DNA of 17,523 nucleotides from Pseudolysobacter sp. (GCA_025351985.1 JANXUW010000044.1:1-17523); one strand, 5' to 3'; shown: positions 1 to 7,249, counted from the first letter of the stretch. Notes: a model not told the origin generated them from the letters alone. Numbers and translations: made by a program.

Positions 1-810
1 CGCGCCGGTGCGGATCTCGGCGCCGAGTTCGCTCGCGGATTTCGCCATCGCCTGCGTGATCGCACCCATGCCGCCGATGGCGTGGCCCCATGCGCCTTTT
101 TTGCCGTTCACTTCGCCGAACACGGGATGCATCAGCACATACGCCGAACCCGGCGTGTACGGACTCGCGTAGTTGCCGACAATGCCGTCGAAACCGTACG
201 CAGCCTTGATCGGCGCGCTTTCGAACCAGCCGTCGAGATAATCGCCGGCGGATTTGGCGAACATGTCGAGCATTTCGCGTTGCAGTTCGATTCCGAGTTT
301 GCCGACGCGTTTGCCGAGCCGGCCGAGTTTGAACAATTCCGGCAACGCCGCCAGCCAGCCGCCCTGAATCGCATTTGGCGGCGTCTGCAAAACGAGGTCG
401 CGCAATACGTCGGCGACCGCGTCGAGACGGGTTGCATATGCATCGAGTCGCTCGGCATCGCGCGTGGAAAATTTCGCCACTTCCTGCGCGGTTTTGCCGG
501 CGCCGATCTTGAGAAATTGCCCCTGCGGCAGCGGCAGGAAATTCGCGAGCTGGCGTTCGACCACGCGCAAACCGTGGCGTTCGAGTTCGAGATCGCGCAC
601 CACTTTCGGATTCAGCAGCGACACGGTGTATGCGGCCACCGAGTTGCGGAATCCCGGATGAAATTCTTCCGTCACCGCTGCACCGCCGACCACGTCGCGG
701 CGTTCGAGTACCGTCACCTTGAGTCCGGCTTTGGCGAGATAAGCGGCGCAGACCAGGCCGTTGTGGCCGCCGCCGATGATGATGACGTCGTATGTGTTGG
801 AAGATTTCAT
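1..810 (-). CDS. FAD-dependent oxidoreductase, phytoene dehydrogenase/PYROXD2-like (3' end missing)
   Basis: The reverse strand reads 270 codons without a stop from ATG at 810 to the window edge, so only the N-terminal half is present. Residues 8-45 form a Rossmann FAD-binding fold: hydrophobic strand DVIIIGGGHNG, a helix, then VLERRDVVGGAAV, the usual phytoene-desaturase/PYROXD2 pattern with an acidic residue for the FAD ribose. Residues 243-270 (AIGGMGAITQAMAKSA, then GAEIRTGA) match the conserved segment that precedes the second dinucleotide-fold strand in this family. The substrate cannot be told from sequence; the family includes carotenoid desaturases and uncharacterised amine or isoprenoid oxidoreductases. 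The start overlaps the dnaG stop (ATGA, 807-810), and no purine-rich ribosome site precedes it, which suggests translational coupling to dnaG. The dnaG neighbour is unusual, since rpoD is the classical gene there. Confidence 0.85.
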   Translation of the reverse strand, partial: MKSSNTYDVIIIGGGHNGLVCAAYLAKAGLKVTVLERRDVVGGAAVTEEFHPGFRNSVAAYTVSLLNPKVVRDLELERHGLRVVERQLANFLPLPQGQFLKIGAGKTAQEVAKFSTRDAERLDAYATRLDAVADVLRDLVLQTPPNAIQGGWLAALPELFKLGRLGKRVGKLGIELQREMLDMFAKSAGDYLDGWFESAPIKAAYGFDGIVGNYASPYTPGSAYVLMHPVFGEVNGKKGAWGHAIGGMGAITQAMAKSASELGAEIRTGA

Positions 811-2648
811 GGGGCGCCCGCAGGGTTGTCATTGCGATTGTTGAGCAGCGCACGCAGTTCGTGCATTTCATCCGCGCTGAGCGAGGATTCCATGCTTTTT
901 TTCTGCAGTTCGTCGCGACGCTGGTGTTCGGTCTGGCGATTCAATTTGCCGAGGGTTTCGAGAAAAATCGCGCACGTCATTTCAGCGTCGCCCGGAATAT
1001 CCTCGACCGCGAGTTTGCGCAACGCGGCGGCTTCGCTGCGCTCAGAAAAATGTTCGAGCACCGCACCGGTGCTGATGTCCGGACGCGCGCGGCACAGCGC
1101 GATAAGCTCGACCAGCAACGGAATGCCGGGCTGGCGCAGCGCGGCGAAAATCGTCGGCGGCTGGATCGCCATCGCGCACGCGGGCTGCTGCACCAGCGTC
1201 GTGATCGCGCTGCGCACGAGGCTGCGTTCCGGCGCGCGCGCGCCGCTGCGCAGCGATTTTTCCATGCGTTGCGGCGCCGCTTTGTAGATGCCGTCGGGCG
1301 TTTCGCCTTTGGCGATCAGCACGCGATCCTCAAGCAGCGCCTGCGCGCCGTCGCGCACGGCGTGATGAGTGCGAGCGAGGCCGGGCCACGAGATCGCGGT
1401 TTTTTCGACCAGTACTTCCTGCATGCGATCCTTGAACGCGCCATCGGGTATCGATTCGATCAGCGCCTTGCATTTTTCCGCGAGTCGCGAGCGACCGTCG
1501 GTGGTGCCGAGATTGGTTTCGTTTTCCTGATGCGCGAAAAAGAATTCCGACAACGGCGTCGCATTCGCGAGGCGTTGCTCGAAACCGGGCGTGCCTTCGC
1601 TGCGCACGAGCGAATCGGGATCTTCGCCATCCGGCAAAAACAGGAAAAAAGCCTGACGCCCGTCGCGCATGCGCGGCAACACCGATTCGACCGCGCGCCA
1701 CGCGGCGCTACGTCCGGCACGATCACCGTCGAAGCAGAAAAACACATCGGCGGAATTACGAAACAGCAGTTCGGCGTGCTCGCGCGTGGTCGCGGTGCCG
1801 AGCGTCGCCACCGCTTGCGTGATGCCGTGCTGGAACAGCGCGATCACGTCCATGTAGCCCTCGACCACGATCAGTCGCGCAATCTTTGTATTGGCCTGGC
1901 GCACATGCCATAACGCGAATAATTGCTGGCCCTTGTGGAACAGCGGTGTCTCGGGCGAGTTCAAGTATTTTGGCGTGCCGTCGCCGAGCACACGTCCGCC
2001 AAATGCGATTACGCGACCACGCCGATCGTGAATCGGAAACATCACGCGATCGCGGAAACGGTCGTACAAAGAACCTTTCTCGCCATTGATCAGCATGCCG
2101 CCTTTTTCGAGCAGCGCGAGTCGTGGCGGCGCACTGCCGAGCGCGGATTTCAGTGCGCCCCATTCGTCCGGCGCAAAACCCAGACCGAAGCGTGTGATGG
2201 TTTCCGCATCAAGCCCGCGGCTGGCGAAATACGCGCAGGCTTTTTCGCTGCGCGGCAATTCGCGTTGATAGAACTTCGCCGAGGCGTCCATCAGCGTATA
2301 CAGATCGGCGCTGTCAGATGACGCCTGCGGCGTACGTTTGTTGCCGCCCTCGTACGGCACGGTGAGGCCGGCGCGCGTGGCGAGTTCTTCGACCGCATCG
2401 ACGAATTCGAGACGATCGTAGTCCATCAGAAACTTGATCGCGCTGCCATGCGCGCCGCAGCCGAAACAATGGAAAAACTGCTTGGCCGGACTGACCGTGA
2501 ACGACGGCGAGCGCTCGTCATGAAACGGACAACGCGCCGAATAATCGCGTCCGGCCTTACGCAACGGCACGCGCTGTTCGATCACATCGACGATGTCGAT
2601 GCGAGTCAGCAGTTCATCGATAAAGTTGTCGGGGATGCGACCGGCCAT
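807..2648 (-). CDS. dnaG: DNA primase
   Basis: Bacterial replicative primase, which makes RNA primers at the fork with the DnaB helicase. The 613-residue protein begins with the typical MAGRIPDNFIDELLTRIDIV. The CHC2 zinc finger is intact: C40, H43, C61 and C64. The RNA-polymerase core carries RFRDRVMFPI at 197-206, the TOPRIM glutamate motif EGYMD at 263-267, the metal motif DGDRAG at 307-312 and DPDSLVR at 343-349. The C-terminal 150 residues, less conserved and rich in charged helices, are the DnaB-binding region. Length is slightly above the E. coli enzyme. It lies downstream of rpsU and yqeY, as in the macromolecular-synthesis operon, but a 291-bp gap with a terminator-like hairpin separates it from yqeY. 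No strong Shine-Dalgarno sequence precedes the ATG at 2648, in keeping with the low expression known for primase. Its stop overlaps the next start by four bases. Confidence 0.98.
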   Translation of the reverse strand: MAGRIPDNFIDELLTRIDIVDVIEQRVPLRKAGRDYSARCPFHDERSPSFTVSPAKQFFHCFGCGAHGSAIKFLMDYDRLEFVDAVEELATRAGLTVPYEGGNKRTPQASSDSADLYTLMDASAKFYQRELPRSEKACAYFASRGLDAETITRFGLGFAPDEWGALKSALGSAPPRLALLEKGGMLINGEKGSLYDRFRDRVMFPIHDRRGRVIAFGGRVLGDGTPKYLNSPETPLFHKGQQLFALWHVRQANTKIARLIVVEGYMDVIALFQHGITQAVATLGTATTREHAELLFRNSADVFFCFDGDRAGRSAAWRAVESVLPRMRDGRQAFFLFLPDGEDPDSLVRSEGTPGFEQRLANATPLSEFFFAHQENETNLGTTDGRSRLAEKCKALIESIPDGAFKDRMQEVLVEKTAISWPGLARTHHAVRDGAQALLEDRVLIAKGETPDGIYKAAPQRMEKSLRSGARAPERSLVRSAITTLVQQPACAMAIQPPTIFAALRQPGIPLLVELIALCRARPDISTGAVLEHFSERSEAAALRKLAVEDIPGDAEMTCAIFLETLGKLNRQTEHQRRDELQKKSMESSLSADEMHELRALLNNRNDNPAGAP

Positions 2649-2742
2649 GACTTGTTAGCATGCCACAGAGTGATGTTTTCTGTGCGCAAAACGGCGAATC
2701 GCCGCTACACGCGAGGGTTTGATTTCAGCACGGCAGAAACGC

Positions 2743-2765
2743 AAAAAGCCGCTGGTGAGCGGCTT
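2743..2765 (-). terminator. Intrinsic terminator-like hairpin between yqeY and dnaG (leftward)
   Basis: Read leftward, an 8-bp perfect stem (AAGCCGCT / AGCGGCTT, arms 2758-2765 and 2746-2753) with a 4-nt loop CACC runs straight into a U run (2743-2747). This is the form of a rho-independent terminator acting on transcripts from rpsU-yqeY before dnaG. E. coli also has a partial terminator between rpsU and dnaG that lowers primase expression; a similar attenuating role here is inference. The U run is short (five, two of them in the stem), so read-through is likely. Confidence 0.65.
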
Positions 2766-2798
2766 CGCAAATACGCATTTACCAAATCAATGCCAGTG

Positions 2799-2940
2799 GA
2801 ACTCGTTTCATCAGCGTAGCGAGCGATGGCAGATTGTGTGACGCCGGAGCGGAGGAACCGGAATGTACATACGGTACATGAGGATTCCGAGCACCGCCGG
2901 CGCGCAATCTGGCGAGCGCAGTAGCTGATGGAATGAGTTC
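2799..2940. repeat. 142-bp imperfect palindrome (MITE- or REP-like element)
   Basis: Outer arms 2799-2815 and 2924-2940 pair at 15 of 17 positions. Further similarity runs inward through AGATTG-type blocks and GGAAT/ATTCC blocks to a perfect central inverted repeat ATGTAC / GTACAT (2863-2868 and 2874-2879). The right end overlaps the last base of the yqeY stop codon. No open frame inside looks like a gene. The form suggests a mobile, non-coding interspersed repeat or a strong RNA fold at the yqeY 3' end. There is no second copy in this window, so repeat status is not shown. Confidence 0.6.
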
Positions 2941-3392
2941 TAGCCCAAAGCCGCGAGCTTGGTCCTGATGATTTCGGAAAGCTTGCCCATATCGGCACGC
3001 CCGGCGACCTTGGGCTTTACCAGCCCCATGACCTTGCCCATGTCCTTGGCGCTGGTCGCGCCGGACTCGACAATCGAGGCCGCTATGATCTCGTCCACCT
3101 CGGCCGCGGAGAGCTGCGCCGGCAGGTAGGTCTGGATCACACCGATTTCGTAATTCTCGACGGCCGACAAATCGCCGCGACCGGCCGCATCGAACTGGCT
3201 GACCGAATCACGCCGCTGCTTGAGCATCTTCTCGAGGATGGCGAGCACCTGCGTGTCGTCGACCTCGATGCGCTCATCGACTTCACGCTGCTTGATGGCA
3301 GCATTGACCAGCCGAATGACGCCCAGGCGATCTTTTTCGCCCGCGCGCATGGCGGCTTTCATGTCCTCGAAGAGGCGAGCTTTCAGCGTCAT
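2940..3392 (-). CDS. GatB/YqeY domain protein
   Basis: A 150-residue small protein of the GatB/YqeY (COG1610) family. It is recognised by the start MTLKARLFEDMKAAMRAGEK, the LGVIRLVNAAIKQREVDER segment, the EKMLKQRRDS helix, the QTYLPAQLS block and the C-terminal GKVMGLVKPKVAGRADMGKL motif. The family resembles the tail domain of the GatB subunit of tRNA amidotransferase and probably binds tRNA, but the role of the stand-alone protein is unknown. It is full length for the family. It sits between rpsU and dnaG, a gene order known in many proteobacteria. No clear ribosome-binding site precedes the ATG; instead a strong hairpin (3401-3454) ends 8 bases before it. The stop codon borders a long palindrome. 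Confidence 0.95.
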   Translation of the reverse strand: MTLKARLFEDMKAAMRAGEKDRLGVIRLVNAAIKQREVDERIEVDDTQVLAILEKMLKQRRDSVSQFDAAGRGDLSAVENYEIGVIQTYLPAQLSAAEVDEIIAASIVESGATSAKDMGKVMGLVKPKVAGRADMGKLSEIIRTKLAALG

Positions 3393-3400
3393 GATGGTTT

Positions 3401-3454
3401 GCTGCGCTTGCAGGCGTGCCAGATTTCTTCAGGCACGCTTGAAATTGGCGCAGC
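3401..3454 (-). promoter_or_regulatory. Two-stem hairpin in the rpsU-yqeY spacer
   Basis: The 71-nt spacer can fold into a nested hairpin: outer 7-bp stem GCTGCGC / GCGCAGC (3401-3407, 3448-3454) and inner 7-bp stem GCGTGCC / GGCACGC (3414-3420, 3432-3438), both perfect. They are separated by internal loops of 6 and 9 nt and capped by an 11-nt loop. No U run follows, so it is not a standard intrinsic terminator. It may stabilise or process the rpsU mRNA or control yqeY translation; this is inference. Confidence 0.5.
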
Positions 3455-3463
3455 GAAGGCCTA

Positions 3464-3679
3464 TCAATACATGCGCTTGCGTTTGGTCACATCGCGCGAT
3501 ACCCGGCGAATGTGACGCTTGACCGCTGCGGCGGCCTTGCGCTTGCGTTCCTGGGTCGGCTTTTCGTAATACTCGCGCTTGCGCGTTTCGGCCAGTACAC
3601 CGGCTTTTTCGCAGGTGCGCTTGAAACGACGCAGGGCGAACTCAAAAGGTTCGTTCTCGCGAACTTTAACGTTTGGCAT
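3464..3679 (-). CDS. rpsU: 30S ribosomal protein S21
   Basis: A 71-residue, highly basic protein with the S21 pattern: [20 protein letters not shown] at the start, [21 protein letters not shown], and an Arg/Lys-rich tail ending KRKRMY. S21 is a late-assembling protein of the small subunit near the anti-Shine-Dalgarno region of 16S rRNA and helps translation initiation. Length equals the family norm. The start at 3679 is fixed by family alignment and by a good ribosome site GGAGAGA (3682-3688) just upstream; the in-frame reading upstream of it is not S21. It is the first gene of the leftward rpsU-yqeY-dnaG group and is divergent from tsaD, a classical arrangement. Confidence 0.98.
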   Translation of the reverse strand: MPNVKVRENEPFEFALRRFKRTCEKAGVLAETRKREYYEKPTQERKRKAAAAVKRHIRRVSRDVTKRKRMY

Positions 3680-3699
3680 GATCTCTCCGCTGGTACAAT
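3673..3699 (+). promoter_or_regulatory. Possible sigma-70 promoter for tsaD
   Basis: TTGGCA (3673-3678) and TACAAT (3694-3699) lie on the plus strand with a 15-bp spacer, shorter than the ideal 17. Initiation near 3706 would give a short leader before the proposed GTG start at 3735. The -35 overlaps the rpsU start codon. Prediction by eye only. Confidence 0.35.
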
Positions 3700-3726
3700 C
3701 AAGCCCGTTCTTGGGCCGAGCCGTGC

Positions 3727-3756
3727 ATTTTAGCGTGTCAAAGCAGTCAATTGCAA
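3727..3756 (-). promoter_or_regulatory. Possible sigma-70 promoter for rpsU
   Basis: On the minus strand TTGCAA (3756-3751) and TAAAAT (3732-3727) are 18 bp apart, giving a start near 3720 and a leader of about 40 nt that contains the rpsU ribosome site. It overlaps the start of tsaD, so the two genes may share a divergent control region. Prediction by eye only. Confidence 0.35.
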
Positions 3757-4778
3757 AGCCTGGCCCCGTGCTCGGCATAGAAACCTCGTGTGACGAGACC
3801 GGCGTGGCGGTTTATGACTGCCAGCGCGGCCTGCTCGCGCACGAGCTTTACAGCCAGATTCGCATGCATGCCGACTACGGCGGCGTGGTGCCGGAACTGG
3901 CCTCGCGCGACCACGTGCGCAAGCTGCTGCCGCTGATCCGGGAGACCTTGCGCAGTGCGAATCTGCGCATGGACGAACTCGCCGGTGTCGCATATACCGC
4001 CGGCCCGGGCTTGGTCGGCGCATTGCTGGTCGGCGCGGCGTGCGCGCGCAGCTTGGCGTTTGCGCTCGATATTCCGGCGATCGGCGTACACCATATGGAA
4101 GGCCATCTGCTCGCGCCGCTGCTCGAATCCGATCCGCCTGCGCCGCCGTTTGTGGCGTTGCTGGTGTCCGGCGGCCATTCGATGCTGATCGAAGTCGCGG
4201 CCATCGGCCAATACCATTTGCTCGGCGATACGCTCGACGATGCCGCCGGTGAAGCGTTCGACAAGACCGCCAAAATGATGGGCTTGCCGTATCCGGGCGG
4301 GCCGCTGCTGGCGAAGCTGGCGGAACACGGTGAGGCAGGACGATTCAAGTTTTCGCGGCCGATGACCGATCGGCCCGGCCTCGATTTCAGTTTCAGCGGA
4401 CTCAAAACCCAGGTGCTGCTGGCGTGGCAGGCGCACGGCAACACGCCGAACGCGCAGGCCGATATCGCGCGCGGTTTTCAGGAGGCGGTGGTCGATACGC
4501 TGCTGATCAAATGTCGCCGCGCGCTTGCGCAAACCGGGGCGAAGTCGCTGGTGATTGCGGGTGGCGTCGGCGCCAACAAGCAACTGCGCGCGCAACTGCA
4601 TGCCGCCGGAGAAAAGGAAGGATTCCGCGTGTATTTCCCGCGCCCCGAGTTCTGCACCGACAACGGCGCGATGATCGCGCTCGCCGGTGCGTTGCGTTTG
4701 CAGGCCGGACAAACACAGGGGCCGGAAATCAGTGTGCGACCGCGTTGGGATTTGCAAACCTTGTCGGCGCTTGAATAA
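3735..4778 (+). CDS. tsaD: tRNA N6-adenosine threonylcarbamoyltransferase TsaD (Kae1/Gcp family)
   Basis: Transfers the threonylcarbamoyl group to A37 of ANN-decoding tRNAs (t6A), together with TsaB and TsaE. Numbered from GTG 3735, the protein shows [10 protein letters not shown] near residues 14-23, the metal motif HMEGH (H120 and H124), the nucleotide-binding LVSGGH at 143-148, GEAFDK at 172-177, [12 protein letters not shown] at 274-285 and CTDNGAMIA at 307-315 with the metal Asp. All key residues are present. The start is uncertain: no ATG lies close to the conserved VLGIETS, and candidates are GTG 3735 (347 residues, chosen), GTG 3723 and GTG 3768 (336 residues, almost the E. coli length). 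An upstream ATG at 3678 would overlap the rpsU start and adds non-conserved sequence. Divergence from rpsU is typical. folB follows after 103 bp. Confidence 0.95.
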   Translation: MSKQSIAKPGPVLGIETSCDETGVAVYDCQRGLLAHELYSQIRMHADYGGVVPELASRDHVRKLLPLIRETLRSANLRMDELAGVAYTAGPGLVGALLVGAACARSLAFALDIPAIGVHHMEGHLLAPLLESDPPAPPFVALLVSGGHSMLIEVAAIGQYHLLGDTLDDAAGEAFDKTAKMMGLPYPGGPLLAKLAEHGEAGRFKFSRPMTDRPGLDFSFSGLKTQVLLAWQAHGNTPNAQADIARGFQEAVVDTLLIKCRRALAQTGAKSLVIAGGVGANKQLRAQLHAAGEKEGFRVYFPRPEFCTDNGAMIALAGALRLQAGQTQGPEISVRPRWDLQTLSALE

Positions 4779-4881
4779 TCCTCTCGTCGTCGGCGTCACG
4801 GATCAAAAAATAATTCTCGCGGATGGTTGGTCGCATCGCCACCAACGCGATATCGACTCAACGATTTATGGAAACTGCACC

Positions 4882-5241
4882 ATGGATATCGTCTTCATCG
4901 AAGATCTGCGCATCGAAACCGTCATCGGCATCTACGATTGGGAGCGCAAGATTCGCCAGGTCGTCGCGCTCGATCTGGAAATGGCGTTCGATAACACCCG
5001 GCCCGCGGCCAGCGATCACATCGACGATACGCTCGACTACAAGGCCGTCAGCAAACGTCTGATCGGATTTGTGGAATCTTCCACATGTGAACTTGTGGAA
5101 ACCCTGGCGGAACGTTGCGCGGCGATCGTGCGCAACGAATTTGGTGTGAGCTGGTTGCGCCTGAAATTGTCCAAGCCCGGCGCGGTGCGCGGTGCGCGTG
5201 CGGTTGGCGTTTGCATCGAACGCGGCAGCAAGCCCGGCTGA
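4882..5241 (+). CDS. folB: Dihydroneopterin aldolase
   Basis: Converts 7,8-dihydroneopterin to 6-hydroxymethyl-7,8-dihydropterin and glycolaldehyde in folate synthesis. The 119-residue protein begins MDIVFIEDLRIETVIGIYDW, the family N terminus. It has the DDTLDYKAV block (48-56) with the active-site Tyr53, Glu73 in LVETLAE for pterin binding, and the catalytic Lys98 in KLSKPGAVRGA. Length is normal. ATG 4882 is chosen because homology begins there, although a longer in-frame reading exists upstream. The TGA overlaps the folK ATG by one base (TGATG, 5239-5243), so the two genes are surely cotranscribed and probably translationally coupled. Confidence 0.96.
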   Translation: MDIVFIEDLRIETVIGIYDWERKIRQVVALDLEMAFDNTRPAASDHIDDTLDYKAVSKRLIGFVESSTCELVETLAERCAAIVRNEFGVSWLRLKLSKPGAVRGARAVGVCIERGSKPG

Positions 5242-5732
5242 TGGCGCACGCGTATCTCAGCCTCGGTTCGAACATCGATCCGGAAAAAAACCTGCAAGCG
5301 GCGATTGTCGATTTGCGCGTGCAGTTCGGCATGGTCGTGCTGTCATCGGTATATCGCTGTCCGGCGATCGGATTCGACGGCCCGGACTTTCTCAACATGG
5401 CGGCGATCATCGAAACGACGATGTCGCCGGTCGATCTGAATGACTGGTTGCATGCGCTCGAAGACCGACACGGCCGCCGCCGCGATCAACCGCGTTTCGC
5501 CAGCCGTACTCTGGATATCGATATCGTGTTGTACGACGATTTGATCTTGCGCGGCGCCGGCAATCTTGAGCTGCCCCGCAAGGAGCTCAAGCACGCGTTC
5601 GTATTGTGTCCGCTGGCCGAAATTGCGCCGCAGCTTATACACCCGTTATTGCAAAAGCCCCTCGCACAACTCTGGTCGGAATTCGAGATGGGAAGCGAGC
5701 CGCTACAGCGCGTCGCCAACGGTATTTTGTAG
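5241..5732 (+). CDS. folK: 2-amino-4-hydroxy-6-hydroxymethyldihydropteridine diphosphokinase
   Basis: HPPK transfers pyrophosphate from ATP to the product of FolB, the step before dihydropteroate synthase. The 163-residue protein carries the start AYLSLGSNI (4-12), the SSVYRCPAIGF segment (35-45) that forms the pterin pocket, and the signature RTLDIDIVLYD (89-99), whose Asp92 and Asp94 bind the two Mg ions, followed by LELPRKELKHAFVLCPLAEIAP-type sequence. Length is normal. The start at 5241 is set by the FolB/FolK one-base overlap and by the family N terminus. FolB and FolK thus catalyse consecutive steps from one coupled unit. The gene ends at a REP-like palindrome rather than a U-tract terminator. 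Confidence 0.96.
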   Translation: MAHAYLSLGSNIDPEKNLQAAIVDLRVQFGMVVLSSVYRCPAIGFDGPDFLNMAAIIETTMSPVDLNDWLHALEDRHGRRRDQPRFASRTLDIDIVLYDDLILRGAGNLELPRKELKHAFVLCPLAEIAPQLIHPLLQKPLAQLWSEFEMGSEPLQRVANGIL

Positions 5733-5741
5733 GAAGTCCAG

Positions 5742-5795
5742 TCGGCTTACGCTCGTCACTCCAGCCTTCGTTGGAATGACGAACTTGTAAGTCGA
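5742..5795. repeat. REP-like palindrome downstream of folK
   Basis: Inner arms CGTCACTCCAGC (5754-5765) and GTTGGAATGACG (5770-5781) pair at 10 of 12 positions around the loop CTTC. Outer arms 5742-5750 and 5787-5795 pair at 8 of 9. The core resembles the CGTCATTCC-type palindromic repeats scattered through many proteobacterial genomes (recall, not searched). No U run, so mRNA 3'-end protection is more likely than termination. The rest of the 198-bp gap up to 5930 holds nothing else I can name except the ribosome site below. Confidence 0.55.
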
Positions 5796-5920
5796 TGCGC
5801 AGACTGCCACTGGCGCCGAGTCAAGGGTAATTCCACGGCTCCAACAACGCGGCTGTGCATCCTGCTCTTTACGCGATCAGCGGGCAATGCTAGAACGCAT
5901 CCAGTCTTTTCATCTTTGCC

Positions 5921-5926
5921 GGGGGA
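5921..5926 (+). promoter_or_regulatory. Ribosome-binding site that fixes the start of the DUF6159-like gene
   Basis: A purine-rich GGGGGA lies four bases before ATG 5931. The following codons read MFEKF, the usual start of this membrane family, so translation very likely begins here even though the long frame lies in another phase. Confidence 0.6.
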
Positions 5927-5930
5927 AATC

Positions 5931-6772
5931 ATGTTCGAGAAATTTCACGCAGCTGGGCGCTGGTCAAGGCGAGTGCCGGCGTATTGCGCGCGCAGAAAAC
6001 CTTGCTGGTATTTCCGGCCTTGTCGGCGATCTGCACAATCATCGTCACCGCCAGTTTCTTTCTGCCGATGGCATTTACCGGTGAGTTGCAACGAGCCGCG
6101 CACACGCATGTGAATCCCGGCAGCGCGGTGCTGATGTTCCTGTTCTACCTCGTGCAATATTTCGTCATCATCTTTTTCAACACGGCGTTGATCGGTGCGG
6201 TGACGATTCATTTGCGCGGCGGTACGCCGACCGCCGCCGATGGATTCCGTATGGCCATGTCGAAGTTGCCGACGATTTTCGGCTACGCCGTGATCTCCGC
6301 CACGGTCGGCATGGTATTGCGCGCGTTGCAGGATCGTGCCGGATTCATCGGCCAGTGGGTCATCAGCCTGATCGGCATGGGCTGGTCGCTCGCGACTTTC
6401 CTGGTCGTGCCGGTGCTCGTGAACAGCGATGTCGGCCCGTTCGATGCGGTCAAGCGCAGCGCCGAACTGCTCAAGCGCACGTGGGGCGAAAGCCTGATAG
6501 GCAACGCCGGCATCGGCCTGATCTTCGGCCTGGTAATTTTCGGATTGATCCTGGCCGCCGCCGGACTCATCACCCTCGCTGCCGCATCGCGTTCGGTCAT
6601 CCTGATCGGAGTCGTGATCGTAGCGTGCGTGATTGCTGCGTTGATGCTCGCGCTCGTGCAAGCCGCGTTGCAGGGCATCTACGCCGCCGCGGTATATCGC
6701 TACGCCGAGGAAGGTGTGGTTGGCGGTGGATTCGACAATGCGCTGGTGGCTACGGCGTTCAAGCAGAAGTAG
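5931..6772 (+). CDS. DUF6159-like six-helix membrane protein with an apparent 1-nt frameshift near its start
   Basis: From ATG 5931, after a good ribosome site, the reading is MFEKF and then goes out of frame. From 5945 a different phase reads SRSWALVKASAGVLRAQKTL and stays open to 6772. Adding one T to the TTT run at 5943-5945 joins them into MFEKFSRSWALVK, the N terminus I recall for DUF6159 proteins, giving 280 residues. Six hydrophobic segments follow at about 24-49, 66-91, 117-133, 143-164, 189-219 and 222-250 of the restored protein. Function is unknown; no catalytic motif is visible. As read, only a TTG at 5984 or another weak start could make a shortened form that loses the amphipathic N terminus. 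A base-call error in a homopolymer, a young mutation, or slippage are all possible. No folate-related motif links it to folK upstream. Confidence 0.75.
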
Positions 6773-6802
6773 TTGGCACATGAATTTCAGGCAGTGTGAC
6801 TG

Positions 6803-7249
6803 ATGCAGCGTATCGAGCCTACCTTCGGCAGCGCGGAGTCCGAGACAGATCAAGCTGCCTTGGCGCGTGCTCGCGAGATCGCCAAGTCGCGACGCATGCG
6901 CAAGGCAATATTTGACTGGCTGGTAACGCTTTTCATCGCCTTCGCCACGATTGCACTTTGTATCGCCTGTGCGTGGTATGCCGGCGTGATTCCCGATCAA
7001 TATAAATTCGGCACGCCGAAATTGTTTGAACGATCAATCATCTTGATCGGATTCATTGTTGTTGTCGGTTCGCAGCTTGTCGGCAGCATTCTTATGTTCA
7101 ATGTGAGTTTTGTTCAGGGCGGTTTGTCATTATTCGTGCCGGGTTACATCTACATCGCGCTGCGGCGAAATAAACTATACGAACCTGTCATGGGAACTTG
7201 GTTTATTGGACTTCTTGCCATTGTCGCCGGAACCATTTTGCTCGCGTAA
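6803..7249 (+). CDS. Hypothetical four-helix membrane protein
   Basis: A 148-residue protein that I do not recognise. A charged cytoplasmic-looking N terminus of about 33 residues, with a basic cluster KSRRMRK, is followed by four hydrophobic segments at about 36-62, 78-101, 105-120 and 130-148; the protein ends inside the last. No enzyme motif is visible. It starts 30 bp after the DUF6159-like gene on the same strand, so cotranscription is likely. The DNA is richer in A+T than its neighbours (7021-7080 is about 40% G+C by count, against clearly higher values in adjoining genes), which hints at later acquisition. The ribosome site before ATG 6803 is weak. Confidence 0.7.
   Translation: MQRIEPTFGSAESETDQAALARAREIAKSRRMRKAIFDWLVTLFIAFATIALCIACAWYAGVIPDQYKFGTPKLFERSIILIGFIVVVGSQLVGSILMFNVSFVQGGLSLFVPGYIYIALRRNKLYEPVMGTWFIGLLAIVAGTILLA

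Noticed and set aside
82..1287. Long plus-strand open frame opposite the oxidoreductase and the dnaG end
   Set aside because: It spans two genes on the other strand that have clear family motifs; its own product has no recognisable fold.
3680..3778. An in-frame N-terminal extension of rpsU
   Set aside because: S21 homology and the ribosome site both point to ATG 3679; the extension lies over the divergent promoter region.
4840..4870. GTTGGT / ACCAAC hairpin between tsaD and folB
   Set aside because: Only 6 bp with a 9-nt loop and no U run; too weak to call a terminator or regulator.
5945..7000. A 351-codon minus-strand frame opposite the DUF6159-like gene
   Set aside because: His/Arg/Gln-rich product with no domain. 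The plus frame encodes six clear hydrophobic helices, which fits a real membrane protein.
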